From the NCBI GenBank assembly GCA_900557255.1, contig USSA01000046.1, forward strand, positions 1-17,952: a stretch of DNA of 17,952 nucleotides, in the 5' to 3' direction. This stretch comes from an uncultured Prevotella sp. Its GTDB lineage: Bacteria; Bacteroidota; Bacteroidia; Bacteroidales; Bacteroidaceae. The translations under genes were made by a program, and so were the position numbers. Position 1 is the stretch's first letter. Every line of letters starts with the position of its first letter. Below the pieces are notes generated by a model. That model did no database searches. It was not told where the DNA came from and saw only the letters and a program-made list of their open reading frames with translations. Positions 9,320 to 15,812 of the stretch are shown here, piece after piece.

Positions 9320-9372
9320 TCCATACCTTCCAGAACGTGAAGTTCGATGATTGGCTTTCACTTCGATTCTGA
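9131..9372 (+). pseudogene. HAD-family phosphatase, copy broken by a 370-bp internal deletion
   Basis: The first 63 codons match the intact HAD gene at 12608 almost exactly. Then GCA at 9317-9319 joins directly to the last ~53 bases of the gene (9320-9372), including its original stop position at 9370-9372. In the intact copy GCA occurs at both deletion ends (12794-12796 and 13164-13166), so three bases of microhomology explain the loss. The deletion is not a multiple of three, so the frame shifts and stops at 9340. Motif I (FDLGNVLV) remains, but the motifs for substrate handling and Mg2+ binding are gone, so the product cannot be an active phosphatase. Confidence 0.9.
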
Positions 9373-9400
9373 CGGAAATGTCAGAATCGAAGCTTTTATT
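9361..9400 (+). terminator. Terminator after the HAD pseudogene
   Basis: CTTCGATTCTGAC (9361-9373) and its exact complement (9380-9392) form a 13-base perfect stem with a 6-base loop, followed by CTTTTATT. The left arm is the end of the HAD reading frame. The intact copy lacks this perfect hairpin. Confidence 0.75.
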
Positions 9401-9408
9401 AAAAGGCA

Positions 9409-10710
9409 TCAGAATGATTTGTCAAATGGTGTCAGGCAGGCATAGAGCGGAACGTTGATCATCCAGTCTTGATCCTTGTAGGGAAGCATAGAGTAGCGAA
9501 GTCCCTTCAGTTGCGGATTGTTGGTGATGAATGTTCTGAGAGATTTCGCCTTAACGTTCACCTCTGCCTTTACTTCTATCGGTATAACCCTGTCGTGCCA
9601 TTGGGTTAGGAAATCAATCTCTATTGTGGAGTTATCCACAGCATGATAGTATAATGGAATATCCTGGCTTTTCAGCTGGGTGAAGACATATAGTTCTGTA
9701 AAGGCACCTTTATATTCAGAGAAAATGCCATCGCCCACCAGCATCGATTCTGCTGAAGTCTCTGCCATCGCTCCCATCAGTCCCACATCGAGCATGAAGA
9801 GTTTGAAGGCGTTCAGGTCTTCATAGAATTTGAAAGGGAGGCGTGGGGTATTGACTCTCTGAACCTTATATGCCAGTCCTGCATCTATCAGCCATTGGAT
9901 GGCCAGTTCGAAATCTGCGGCTCTGGCACTTTTCTTTACGGCTCCATAGATGAACTTCTTGTTCTCTTTGGCAAGTTGGGCAGGGATACTGTCCCACACC
10001 ATATTAATGCGAGGCACTTCTCTATCTGGTGCGTGCTTCGAGAAATCTCGGCGATAGTCTTGTATAATCTGCTTTTGGATGGAACGGACTTCCTGTAGTC
10101 CCTTCTGCTCTACATGGGCGAGTACGGCGGCTGGCATTCCTCCTACATAATAATATTGTCGCAGCAGGCTGATCAATTCTGTTTCCAGTAAATTGATGAC
10201 GTTCCAATTTCCTTCTTTCAGGATGCTTGCCATTTTCTCTTTTCCCATGGCATCGAGGAATTCGATGAAGTTCATCGGGTAGAGACGCAACTCTTCCACT
10301 TTTCCTACTGGATATGATACCCCGCTATGGAGTGATATTCCCAGCAGGGATCCTGCCACGATGATATGAATATCAGGAGCATCCTCGCAAAAGAACTTTA
10401 AAGTTTCTAATGCTTTAGGACAATCTTGTATCTCATCGAGTACCATAAGTGTATCGTTGGGGGTAATATCTACCTGGCTGATGGCGGAGAGTGCCATCAG
10501 TATATCAGTTGTTGTGCCGCCTTTTTCAAACACTTCTGCTGCCTTCTGATTTCTGTCGAGACTGAAGAATGCAAGTTTTTTATATTCTCTTTTTCCAAAT
10601 TCTTGCAGGATATAGGTCTTGCCTACTTGTCTTGCTCCGTTGAGAATCAGAGGTTTATGGTTTTGCTTGTTCTTCCATTCTACGAGTTTGTTATAGATGC
10701 TTCTTTCCAT
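9409..10710 (-). CDS. AAA ATPase with DUF4143 domain
   Basis: This 433-residue protein belongs to the archaeal-type/Bacteroidetes ATPase family (AAA_14 plus DUF4143). It has Walker A GARQVGKT at 25-32, Walker B TLMVLDEIQ at 87-95, and the sensor-like VAGSLLG near 118. The C-terminal DUF4143 region includes EIDFL and a PIEVKAE stretch that resembles a PD-(D/E)XK nuclease-like core. Members are multi-copy and mobile-looking in Bacteroidales; their role is not established. The gene stands alone on the - strand, convergent with the HAD pseudogene and divergent from the DUF418 gene. A 33-bp tandem repeat occupies its leader and promoter. The family call is sure; any DNA-cutting role is inference. 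Confidence 0.9.
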   Translation of the reverse strand: MERSIYNKLVEWKNKQNHKPLILNGARQVGKTYILQEFGKREYKKLAFFSLDRNQKAAEVFEKGGTTTDILMALSAISQVDITPNDTLMVLDEIQDCPKALETLKFFCEDAPDIHIIVAGSLLGISLHSGVSYPVGKVEELRLYPMNFIEFLDAMGKEKMASILKEGNWNVINLLETELISLLRQYYYVGGMPAAVLAHVEQKGLQEVRSIQKQIIQDYRRDFSKHAPDREVPRINMVWDSIPAQLAKENKKFIYGAVKKSARAADFELAIQWLIDAGLAYKVQRVNTPRLPFKFYEDLNAFKLFMLDVGLMGAMAETSAESMLVGDGIFSEYKGAFTELYVFTQLKSQDIPLYYHAVDNSTIEIDFLTQWHDRVIPIEVKAEVNVKAKSLRTFITNNPQLKGLRYSMLPYKDQDWMINVPLYACLTPFDKSF

Positions 10711-10716
10711 GATTTA

Positions 10717-10857
10717 CACTTTTTCTAACGAATAATCGTATGAATTCCGCACTTTTTCTGACGAATAATCGTATGAACTTCACACTTTTTCTGACGAATA
10801 GCGGAGCAAAGATACACTTTTTCTAACGAATAACCAAGGAAAAGGCCGACTTTTTCT
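10717..10857. repeat. 33-bp-period tandem repeat in the ATPase promoter and leader
   Basis: The unit core CACTTTTTCTRACGAATAA (+ strand) starts at 10717, 10750, 10783 and 10815; a fifth, degenerate copy (ACTTTTTCT only) aligns at 10848. Steps are 33, 33, 32 and 33 bases. The first two copies share 28 bases with one difference. Copies 1-3 fall in the probable untranslated leader of the ATPase gene and copies 4-5 upstream of its -7 box. Confidence 0.85.
10807..10814 (-). promoter_or_regulatory. Candidate -7 promoter element for the ATPase gene
   Basis: TATCTTTG on the - strand (10814 to 10807) fits TAnnTTTG. Transcription starting just downstream would give a leader of about 90 bases containing three copies of the 33-bp repeat. 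No clear TTTG -33 box is seen. Confidence 0.5.
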
Positions 10858-10924
10858 CTTTTTCTTTTAAAACTTAATATTTGTTATACATTGTGGTTTA
10901 TTCGCTTTTTCCAATAAAATGTTA

Positions 10925-10932
10925 TACCTTTG
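10925..10932 (+). promoter_or_regulatory. Candidate -7 promoter element for the DUF418 gene
   Basis: TACCTTTG fits TAnnTTTG and lies 32 bases before the ATG at 10965. TTCG at 10901-10904, 20 bases upstream, is a weak -33 candidate. Confidence 0.5.
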
Positions 10933-10964
10933 CCAACTCATAATAACTAACAAATAATATCAAA

Positions 10965-12104
10965 ATGAATTTTTACAAGACATTAGGACTGAAAAACAGT
11001 CGTATCGACGTGGCTGATGCCTTGCGAGGATTGGCAGTGGCAGGTATTATTCTCTATCATTCCGTGGAGCATTTCAATATGTACGATGGAAGCATAGAGC
11101 ATGCTTATACGCTGGGGTGTGATGATTGGGTGGCAGATGTGCTGGCATTGCTGCTGTCGGGAAAGATGTATGGCATTTTTGCCCTGCTCTTCGGATTGAG
11201 CTTCTTTATTATGAATGATAACCAGCAGCAGCGGGGAAATTGCTTTTCTGGAAGATTCGCCTGGCGAATGTTCCTCCTGGCAATGCTCGGTATCGTGAAC
11301 ACCGCCTTTTTTGATGGCGATATCCTCTTCTCCTATGCCATCTATGGACTGGTTCTCATCCCATTGAGTTATCTTCCTACCAAATGGCTCTGGTGGGTGG
11401 TTGCCTTCCTCTTTATCCAACCGGTAGAAATCTACTCCCTCATTTCGGGATGGCAGGTGGATGCATCGGCATTGAGTGAGGTGTATGGAAATATGTATAA
11501 TGGTCATCAGCACGGCACCTTCCTGGAGAATGCCTACAGTAACCTGCGATACGGACAGGTGGCTACCTATTACTGGTGCCTGATGAAGGGAAGACATACG
11601 CAGACTATCTGCCTCTTCATACTCGGAATGCTGGTGGGCAGAAAGCGTTGGTTCTATAATGAGAACAACAACCTGGCTTTGTGGAAGAAGGTGCTGGCGG
11701 TTTCCATCCTGGTATTGATTGTGGGTGGCATCGCTGATGTGCGCCACATGGAAACATGGAACAATTGGCTTTATCCTATCTACAACTTCTTCATCCTCTC
11801 GTTTGTAGTATCAGGATTCGTTTTGTTGTGGTACGGAAAGGAATGGTTCAGAAAGGGATTGTCGTTCCTGCGCCAGTTTGGTAAGATGAGTCTGACCAAC
11901 TATTTCCTCCAGTCTATCATCGGTTGCGGACTGTTTGCTTATTATGGCTTCAATCTCCAGACGAAGCTCGGCATCACCTACGCCTTTTTTGTGGGTATTG
12001 CCATGGTAGTAGTACAATGCCTCTTCTCCAACCTCTGGCTCAAGTATCACTCCCATGGTCCTTTCGAGGGAATTTGGAAGAAGCTGACCTGGATTAAGTT
12101 CTAA
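10965..12104 (+). CDS. DUF418 family (YeiB-like) membrane protein
   Basis: This 379-residue polytopic inner-membrane protein has about ten hydrophobic segments. It opens with RIDVADALRGLAVAGIILYH, which matches the DUF418/YeiB signature at the start of helix 1. It ends with HGPFEGIWKKLTW, matching the conserved DUF418 C-terminus (GPxExxWRxLTY-like). A loop near residues 165-195 (DASALSEVYGNMYNGHQHGT) separates the halves. The family is distantly related to acyltransferase-3-like membrane proteins and its substrate is unknown. It has its own promoter and ends in a strong hairpin, so it is probably monocistronic. Confidence 0.85.
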   Translation: MNFYKTLGLKNSRIDVADALRGLAVAGIILYHSVEHFNMYDGSIEHAYTLGCDDWVADVLALLLSGKMYGIFALLFGLSFFIMNDNQQQRGNCFSGRFAWRMFLLAMLGIVNTAFFDGDILFSYAIYGLVLIPLSYLPTKWLWWVVAFLFIQPVEIYSLISGWQVDASALSEVYGNMYNGHQHGTFLENAYSNLRYGQVATYYWCLMKGRHTQTICLFILGMLVGRKRWFYNENNNLALWKKVLAVSILVLIVGGIADVRHMETWNNWLYPIYNFFILSFVVSGFVLLWYGKEWFRKGLSFLRQFGKMSLTNYFLQSIIGCGLFAYYGFNLQTKLGITYAFFVGIAMVVVQCLFSNLWLKYHSHGPFEGIWKKLTWIKF

Positions 12105-12118
12105 AACTTTAAGATTTT

Positions 12119-12168
12119 GAGATAAAAAAAGGTGTGTCATAAATCCATGATACACCTTTTTTTATCTC
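12119..12168. terminator. Very long bidirectional terminator hairpin
   Basis: Arms at 12119-12140 and 12147-12168 pair over 22 bases with a single G-T, around a 6-base loop (AAATCC). A-rich and T-rich ends lie inside the stem, so it serves the DUF418 gene (+) and the dead genes on the - strand. Its core GGTGTGTCATAA...TGATACACC resembles the hairpin at 13701. Confidence 0.85.
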
Positions 12169-12279
12169 TTATTGATCCTTTCTGAATATTTTATCCACGA
12201 CAATGGCGATGGCGCTAGACACGATTTCCTTGAATTCCTGGAGATGTTCTTCATGGTGCGGCTTTTTTTAATCTGTCAT
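12169..12279 (-). pseudogene. Small ORF (36 codons plus stop) killed by an early stop codon
   Basis: Reading from ATG (12279-12277), the frame is M-T-D-stop-KKPHHEEHLQEFKEIVSSA... and ends at TAA (12171-12169). Only codon 4 (TAA at 12270-12268) interrupts an otherwise protein-like frame with a charged start and a hydrophobic helix (AIAIVVDKIF). The ATG is 5 bases after the stop of the maturase remnant, like a coupled downstream gene. I do not recognise the family. It could instead be chance, given its length. Confidence 0.4.
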
Positions 12280-12284
12280 GCTCA

Positions 12285-12432
12285 CTATAAAACTTTCATG
12301 ATGTTCGAAGGTGGGCGCTGCGCCATGAGTTCCTGCTTCATATAATCCATTAATCCATGTAGGGCGCTACATGCTGATAATAATGGTAATAACCCGGACA
12401 GAGATAGTTGAGACCGGAATCGCCATACTTAT
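12285..12432 (-). pseudogene. C-terminal remnant of an anaerobic sulfatase-maturating enzyme
   Basis: The - strand encodes KYGDSGLNYLCPGYYHYYQH and VAPYMD, then (after a frameshift) MDYMKQELMAQRPPSNIMKV and a stop at 12287-12285. This is the end of the SPASM-domain radical-SAM maturase that converts a sulfatase Cys/Ser to formylglycine. The pattern LNYLCxGY...HVxPYMDxM...QRPPxNxM is characteristic. The frame is broken by a tandem 8-base duplication (TAATCCAT at 12343-12350 and 12351-12358). The rest of the gene is absent: sequence beyond 12432 is the IR1-type site and the HAD promoter region. Confidence 0.75.
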
Positions 12433-12451
12433 TAATGCGGCTTATCAGAAG
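12433..12451 (-). repeat. Third IR1-type recombination site
   Basis: These 19 bases equal 8955-8973 exactly, in the same orientation, and are the reverse complement of most of IR1 in hsdS (5577-5595). The 6-base centre (TGCGGC on the + strand) and most of the strong arm (TTATCAGAAG) are preserved. The left flank is the maturase remnant instead of hsdS. Confidence 0.8.
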
Positions 12452-12523
12452 GTAAAAGTAGTTATAGGCATATCCTTCTTTTACTAATAAATGTTATATT
12501 CCCGCCATTCCTTTTCCAAATCA

Positions 12524-12554
12524 TTTGTTCTCTCCCGAATTTGCTGTACTTTTG
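12524..12554 (+). promoter_or_regulatory. Promoter of the intact HAD gene
   Basis: TTTG (12524-12527) and TACTTTTG (12547-12554), 19 bases apart, are conserved with the promoter of copy A although the surrounding bases have diverged. That supports function. Confidence 0.65.
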
Positions 12555-12607
12555 CAGTAAGTATCTAATTAAAGATTAAAAGTGAAATTTAAACTAAGGT
12601 ATAGATT

Positions 12608-13219
12608 ATGCAATACAAGAATATCATATTTGATTTAGGTAATGTCCTGGTGAAACTCAATCCGGAAGGATGCATCGGGGCTTTCAAGGCGATAGGAATG
12701 GGGGAACTGGCTAATCCGAATCCTCAGAGTGAAGGGATGAAGCTGATGAGCAAACTGGGTGTGGGAATGATTACCACCGAAGCATTCTGCGATGCAGCCC
12801 GTGAGTTGACAGGAGCAGATGTGACGAATGAAGAGCTCATCGATGCTGCCAACAAGATGCTGGTGGAGATTCCTGATGAGAAAAAGAAGCGACTCCTGCA
12901 GTTGAAGAAGGCTGGTTACCGTCTCTTCCTCTTGAGCAATACCATTGATATACATTGGGATTATTGCGTGGAGCATCTCTTCCCTTATCAGAACCATGGG
13001 GTAGAGGATTATTTCGAGCACTGTTTCCTCTCTCAGCGAATGCATCTGGCAAAACCTGATGCCCACATCTATGAAGAGGTAGTCAAGCAGGCGAACATCA
13101 ATCCCGATGAAACTCTCTTCGTCGATGATCTGAAGGAAAACTGTGAGGCTGCCGAGAAGCTGGGCATCCATACCTTTCAGAACGTGAAGTTCGATGATTG
13201 GCTTTCACTTCGATTCTGA
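12608..13219 (+). CDS. HAD-superfamily phosphatase (subfamily IA, YihX-like)
   Basis: This 203-residue soluble hydrolase probably dephosphorylates a small sugar phosphate or similar metabolite through an aspartyl-phosphate. Motif I is FDLGNVLV near residues 8-15: the nucleophile Asp is present and the usual second Asp is Gly, as in the YihX/epoxide-hydrolase-N type. Motif II is FLLSNT near 100, motif III the Lys of LAKPDAHIYEE near 144-154, and motif IV LFVDD near 170-174. The length is normal for the family. It is preceded by a conserved promoter and duplicated, in broken form, 3.5 kb upstream. The substrate is unknown. Confidence 0.9.
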   Translation: MQYKNIIFDLGNVLVKLNPEGCIGAFKAIGMGELANPNPQSEGMKLMSKLGVGMITTEAFCDAARELTGADVTNEELIDAANKMLVEIPDEKKKRLLQLKKAGYRLFLLSNTIDIHWDYCVEHLFPYQNHGVEDYFEHCFLSQRMHLAKPDAHIYEEVVKQANINPDETLFVDDLKENCEAAEKLGIHTFQNVKFDDWLSLRF

Positions 13220-13427
13220 CTTCTTATCATCTGACAGAAATCCCTATCTTGTTACACACATAATAAAGCGAGAAAAATGATATATATAAATTATTGCCAC
13301 AAAAACAATATATCCGATAGCAAAATGTCATTTTTAAGGCTAAAAACAAGTGGTTGACCCATATCAAGAAAAACATATTGCAATGATATTTCTCGGCAAA
13401 AGATGCCGTTATTCGATAAAAAAGTGT

Positions 13428-13435
13428 TAACTTTG
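13428..13435 (+). promoter_or_regulatory. Candidate -7 promoter element for the small protein gene
   Basis: TAACTTTG fits TAnnTTTG exactly and lies 51 bases before the ATG at 13487. The intervening leader is A/T-rich with a weak AAGG just before the start. Confidence 0.6.
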
Positions 13436-13486
13436 CACTCGTGTTTAAGGAATAACAAATAATAAATTTTAAAAAGGTTAATAATT

Positions 13487-13627
13487 ATGATGACTATTTT
13501 TACAATGGCTTTCGCCGCAGTTATGTTTTCAGGTATGGTTCTTTGCATGGGCATGTTCTTGAAACACGTAGTAAACTCAATTCCAGAAATGACTAACATG
13601 AGCCATTCTGTTAGCTTGAGCAAGTAA
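13487..13627 (+). CDS. 46-residue Met-rich membrane microprotein
   Basis: The predicted peptide MMTIFTMAFAAVMFSGMVLC... has one hydrophobic helix (residues 4-25) rich in Met and small residues. A polar tail follows (KHVVNSIPEMTNMSHSVSLSK), including Lys and His. Support for a real gene is threefold: a TAnnTTTG promoter at a sensible distance, a leader without other starts, and a terminator-like hairpin 73 bases after the stop. I do not recognise a family. It may be a small inner-membrane subunit or regulator. A second ATG is codon 2, so the exact start is uncertain by one residue. Confidence 0.6.
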   Translation: MMTIFTMAFAAVMFSGMVLCMGMFLKHVVNSIPEMTNMSHSVSLSK

Positions 13628-13700
13628 GAATAGAACATACGATATACATAATATATATATGTGAATCACTTTAGAAATAGAGAGAGATTTATATAAAGAT

Positions 13701-13736
13701 GAGGGTGCGTCATAAGTCTGTGACACGCCCTCTTTT
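13701..13736 (+). terminator. Terminator after the small protein gene
   Basis: GAGGGTGCGTCAT (13701-13713) pairs with GTGACACGCCCTC (13720-13732), allowing G-T pairs, around a 6-base loop, followed by TTTT. The layout and bases resemble the hairpin at 12119-12168. Confidence 0.75.
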
Positions 13737-13752
13737 CGTTACACTAAGATAA

Positions 13753-14056
13753 ATGAATTCTTCGACATGGCAAAACCTGGGTGTGGTTTTTCGAGGATTA
13801 TCAAGTAACGATAGTATGATTGAGAATATCTATACGTTCCCCAAAAACTGGCGAGCAGTTTACCTGTGCAAATGCCAAGGCTACTAACGAGGCTGCCGAC
13901 TGGTATGCTTATTTTCCAAGCAATGATGTGAAACTGACCGGACAAGATGGCACATTGAACGTTAGCTCTCATGATTCCGGTCATTTAGTCAAAGTCATTC
14001 CCGGTCAAAATCATTTACGATATTATAAAGAAAGGTTATTATCCCTCAACTTATAA
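13753..14056 (+). pseudogene. Decayed gene fragment, perhaps fimbrillin-like
   Basis: Two overlapping frames look like one broken gene. One runs from ATG 13753 to TAA 13887 and reads ...MIENIYTFPKNW. The other, entered by a one-base shift in the A run near 13842-13846, continues PKTGEQFTCANAKATNEAAD and WYAYFPSNDVKLTGQDGTL. The second stretch resembles surface-protein segments of Bacteroidales (fimbrillin-type ...YxAYFP...LTGQxGTL), but that is recall of a pattern, not a match I can prove. The last ~70 bases (13975-14045) hold repeated GGTCA/GTCA words and may be unrelated DNA. No complete gene is present. Confidence 0.3.
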
Positions 14057-14189
14057 AACAAAATAAATGGTTCGCTATAAGAGTTTTTCATTACCGCCAA
14101 ATCACTTTCTATCGTTCTCGAAAGTCTCCGACATTCTTTTTTTTGATAAAATTCCCCAATAATTTTATACGAATTTCAGTTTTTATTTG

Positions 14190-14197
14190 TAATTTCG
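14190..14197 (+). promoter_or_regulatory. Weak -7-like element for the purine permease gene
   Basis: TAATTTCG differs from TAnnTTTG by one base and lies 36 bases before the ATG. The 177 bases between 14057 and 14234 show no purine-riboswitch core that I can recognise. Confidence 0.3.
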
Positions 14198-14233
14198 CAG
14201 CAAATTTCTAAACACATATTAATTTTAAACAAC

Positions 14234-15532
14234 ATGTTGCAAAAGTTATTCGGTTTTGACCCTGCTCAAAACAAACTGAAAACGGAGGTGGCTGCGGGTA
14301 TCACCACCTTCCTCACCATGGCCTATATCCTGGCCGTTAATCCTAACATCTTCAGTCATCTCGCCGCTCAGGGCATGGATACACACGCCGTGTTCACTGC
14401 CACCGTACTGGCTGCCATTGTGGGTACACTCGTGATGGCTATCTATGCCAAGAAACCTTTCGGACTTGCTCCTGGTATGGGTCTGAACGCTTTCTTCGTA
14501 TTCACGGTCTGCCTCACCATGGGCTATCCCTGGCAGATGGCGCTCACGGCTGTCCTCATCGAAGGTATCATCTTCATCATCCTCTCCGCTACCGGTATCC
14601 GCTCGATGATGGTGGATGCTATTCCTGCTTCCCTGAAACGTGCCATCGGTGCTGGTATCGGCCTCTTCATCGCCTTCATCGGTCTGAAGAATGCAGGTAT
14701 CGTGGCTGCCAATGAGGCTACCTTCGTCACCATCGGAAAAATCACCGAAGGCTCTGCCCTGCTCGGCGTTATCGGCATCATCCTGACCAGCGTGCTCGTC
14801 ATCAAGAAAGTGCCTGGCAACCTGCTCATCGGTATTCTCGCTACTACGCTCATCGGCATTCCTATGGGCATCACGGAAATACACGGACTGGTAGATGTGC
14901 CACCTTCGGTTTCGCCTATCTTCTGCCAGTTTGATTTCTCCAACGTCTTCTCCATCGATATGGTGGTCATCGTCTTCACCTTCCTCTTCATCGATATGTT
15001 TGATACGATGGGCACACTCGTGGGCGTCTGCACCAAAGCGGGCATGATGAAACCGGACGGAAGAATTCATGGACTCAACAAGGCGTTCATGGCGGATGCC
15101 GTGGCTACCGTGGCTGGTGCCTGCTTCGGAACAAGTACTACTACCACCTATGTGGAGAGCGCTTCGGGTGTTGCCCAGGGCGGTCGTACGGGTCTTACTG
15201 CCTTCATTACTGCCATGTGCTTCGTAGTGGCCCTGTTCTTCGCACCACTGTTCCTGTCAGTTCCTTCTGCAGCAACGACTCCTGTGCTCGTTATCGTGGG
15301 TCTGTATATGATGTCGCCTATCAAGGACATCGACCTGAACGACTACGCTGAGTCTATCCCTGCTTTCATCACCATCATCATGATGCCGCTCACCTATAGC
15401 ATTTCTGATGGCATCCTCTGCGGTATGATCAGCTATGTGGCCATCAATGCCTGCTGCGGAAACATCAAGAAGCTGAGCATCACTATGTGGGTATTGGCTA
15501 TCCTCTTCGTACTGAAATATATCTTCATCTAA
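14234..15532 (+). CDS. NCS2-family (AzgA-type) adenine/guanine/hypoxanthine permease
   Basis: This 432-residue integral membrane protein of the AzgA subfamily imports purine bases, probably with protons. It begins FGFDPAQNKLKTEVAAGITT and carries the family motifs APGMGLNAFF near 79-88, and TSTTTTYVESASGVAQGGRT near 299-318. About 12-14 hydrophobic segments follow the usual pattern. The G+C content is visibly higher than in the hsd region. It is monocistronic: a terminator follows at 15581. The specific purine (adenine or guanine/hypoxanthine) cannot be told from motifs alone. Confidence 0.93.
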   Translation: MLQKLFGFDPAQNKLKTEVAAGITTFLTMAYILAVNPNIFSHLAAQGMDTHAVFTATVLAAIVGTLVMAIYAKKPFGLAPGMGLNAFFVFTVCLTMGYPWQMALTAVLIEGIIFIILSATGIRSMMVDAIPASLKRAIGAGIGLFIAFIGLKNAGIVAANEATFVTIGKITEGSALLGVIGIILTSVLVIKKVPGNLLIGILATTLIGIPMGITEIHGLVDVPPSVSPIFCQFDFSNVFSIDMVVIVFTFLFIDMFDTMGTLVGVCTKAGMMKPDGRIHGLNKAFMADAVATVAGACFGTSTTTTYVESASGVAQGGRTGLTAFITAMCFVVALFFAPLFLSVPSAATTPVLVIVGLYMMSPIKDIDLNDYAESIPAFITIIMMPLTYSISDGILCGMISYVAINACCGNIKKLSITMWVLAILFVLKYIFI

Positions 15533-15580
15533 ACAGAGATGAAAATACGGTTTAGATAATAAACTATATAATGAACAGAT

Positions 15581-15618
15581 CCGGTTGGAACTCATGGGGT
15601 TCTAACCGGTTTTTTTTA
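15581..15618 (+). terminator. Intrinsic terminator of the purine permease gene
   Basis: CCGGTTGGAAC (15581-15591) pairs with GTTCTAACCGG (15599-15609) with one G-T, followed by an 8-T tract. Confidence 0.88.
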
Positions 15619-15724
15619 TCCCCATCCCTTATTGTAACCTTTCTGTAACATACAATACTGCCTTGTAACACAATCGTCACAAACACGTAATGCGCTTTAC
15701 ACCCCTGCTTTCAAAATATCATCG

Positions 15725-15732
15725 TAACTTTG
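15725..15732 (+). promoter_or_regulatory. Candidate -7 promoter element for the LRR gene
   Basis: TAACTTTG fits TAnnTTTG exactly. Because it lies downstream of the ATG at 15690, it argues that the first usable start is later, at 15813. Confidence 0.5.
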
Positions 15733-15812
15733 CACCCGAAAAGAAATATATGTTTCCTGCTTGTTGGCACAATAGAACAAGAGAAGGCATTCATACTAAA
15801 TATTATAATTCA

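Larger units (their letters stand above)
12433..12796 (+). repeat. Direct repeat, copy B (promoter region and 5' end of HAD gene)
   Basis: Partner of 8955-9319. Copies A and B enclose the ATPase and DUF418 genes. The upstream part is clearly less conserved between 9030 and 9065 (12508-12545), while the box around the promoter and the coding start is nearly identical. Confidence 0.88.

Noticed and set aside
10717..10857. CRISPR-like array
   Set aside because: The 33-base period is the full unit, with no unique spacers, only four to five units and no cas genes nearby. It is a tandem repeat.
10983..11747. 254-residue open frame antisense to the DUF418 gene
   Set aside because: It mirrors the DUF418 coding sequence, has a His/Gln-rich composition, and no promoter or family motif.
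12370..12392. GATAA...TAATA pattern resembling another crossover site
   Set aside because: The right arm does not match TTATCAGAAGT, and the bases are explained by the maturase residues CPGYYHYYQH.
13739..13984. 81-residue open frame on the - strand
   Set aside because: There is no recognisable motif and no promoter box. It overlaps the decayed fragment whose + strand frame reads more like protein.
14057..14233. Purine riboswitch before the permease gene
   Set aside because: I could not find the conserved loop and junction bases of a purine aptamer, and there is no antiterminator/terminator pair.
14246..15070. 274-residue open frame antisense to the purine permease
   Set aside because: It is a shadow of the permease codons: the product is extremely His/Asp/Glu-rich without any domain, while the + strand frame is a full AzgA permease.
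15690..15812. Upstream ATG extending the LRR protein by 41 codons
   Set aside because: A TAnnTTTG box lies inside the extension at 15725, and the added residues do not resemble the family; 15813 is preferred.
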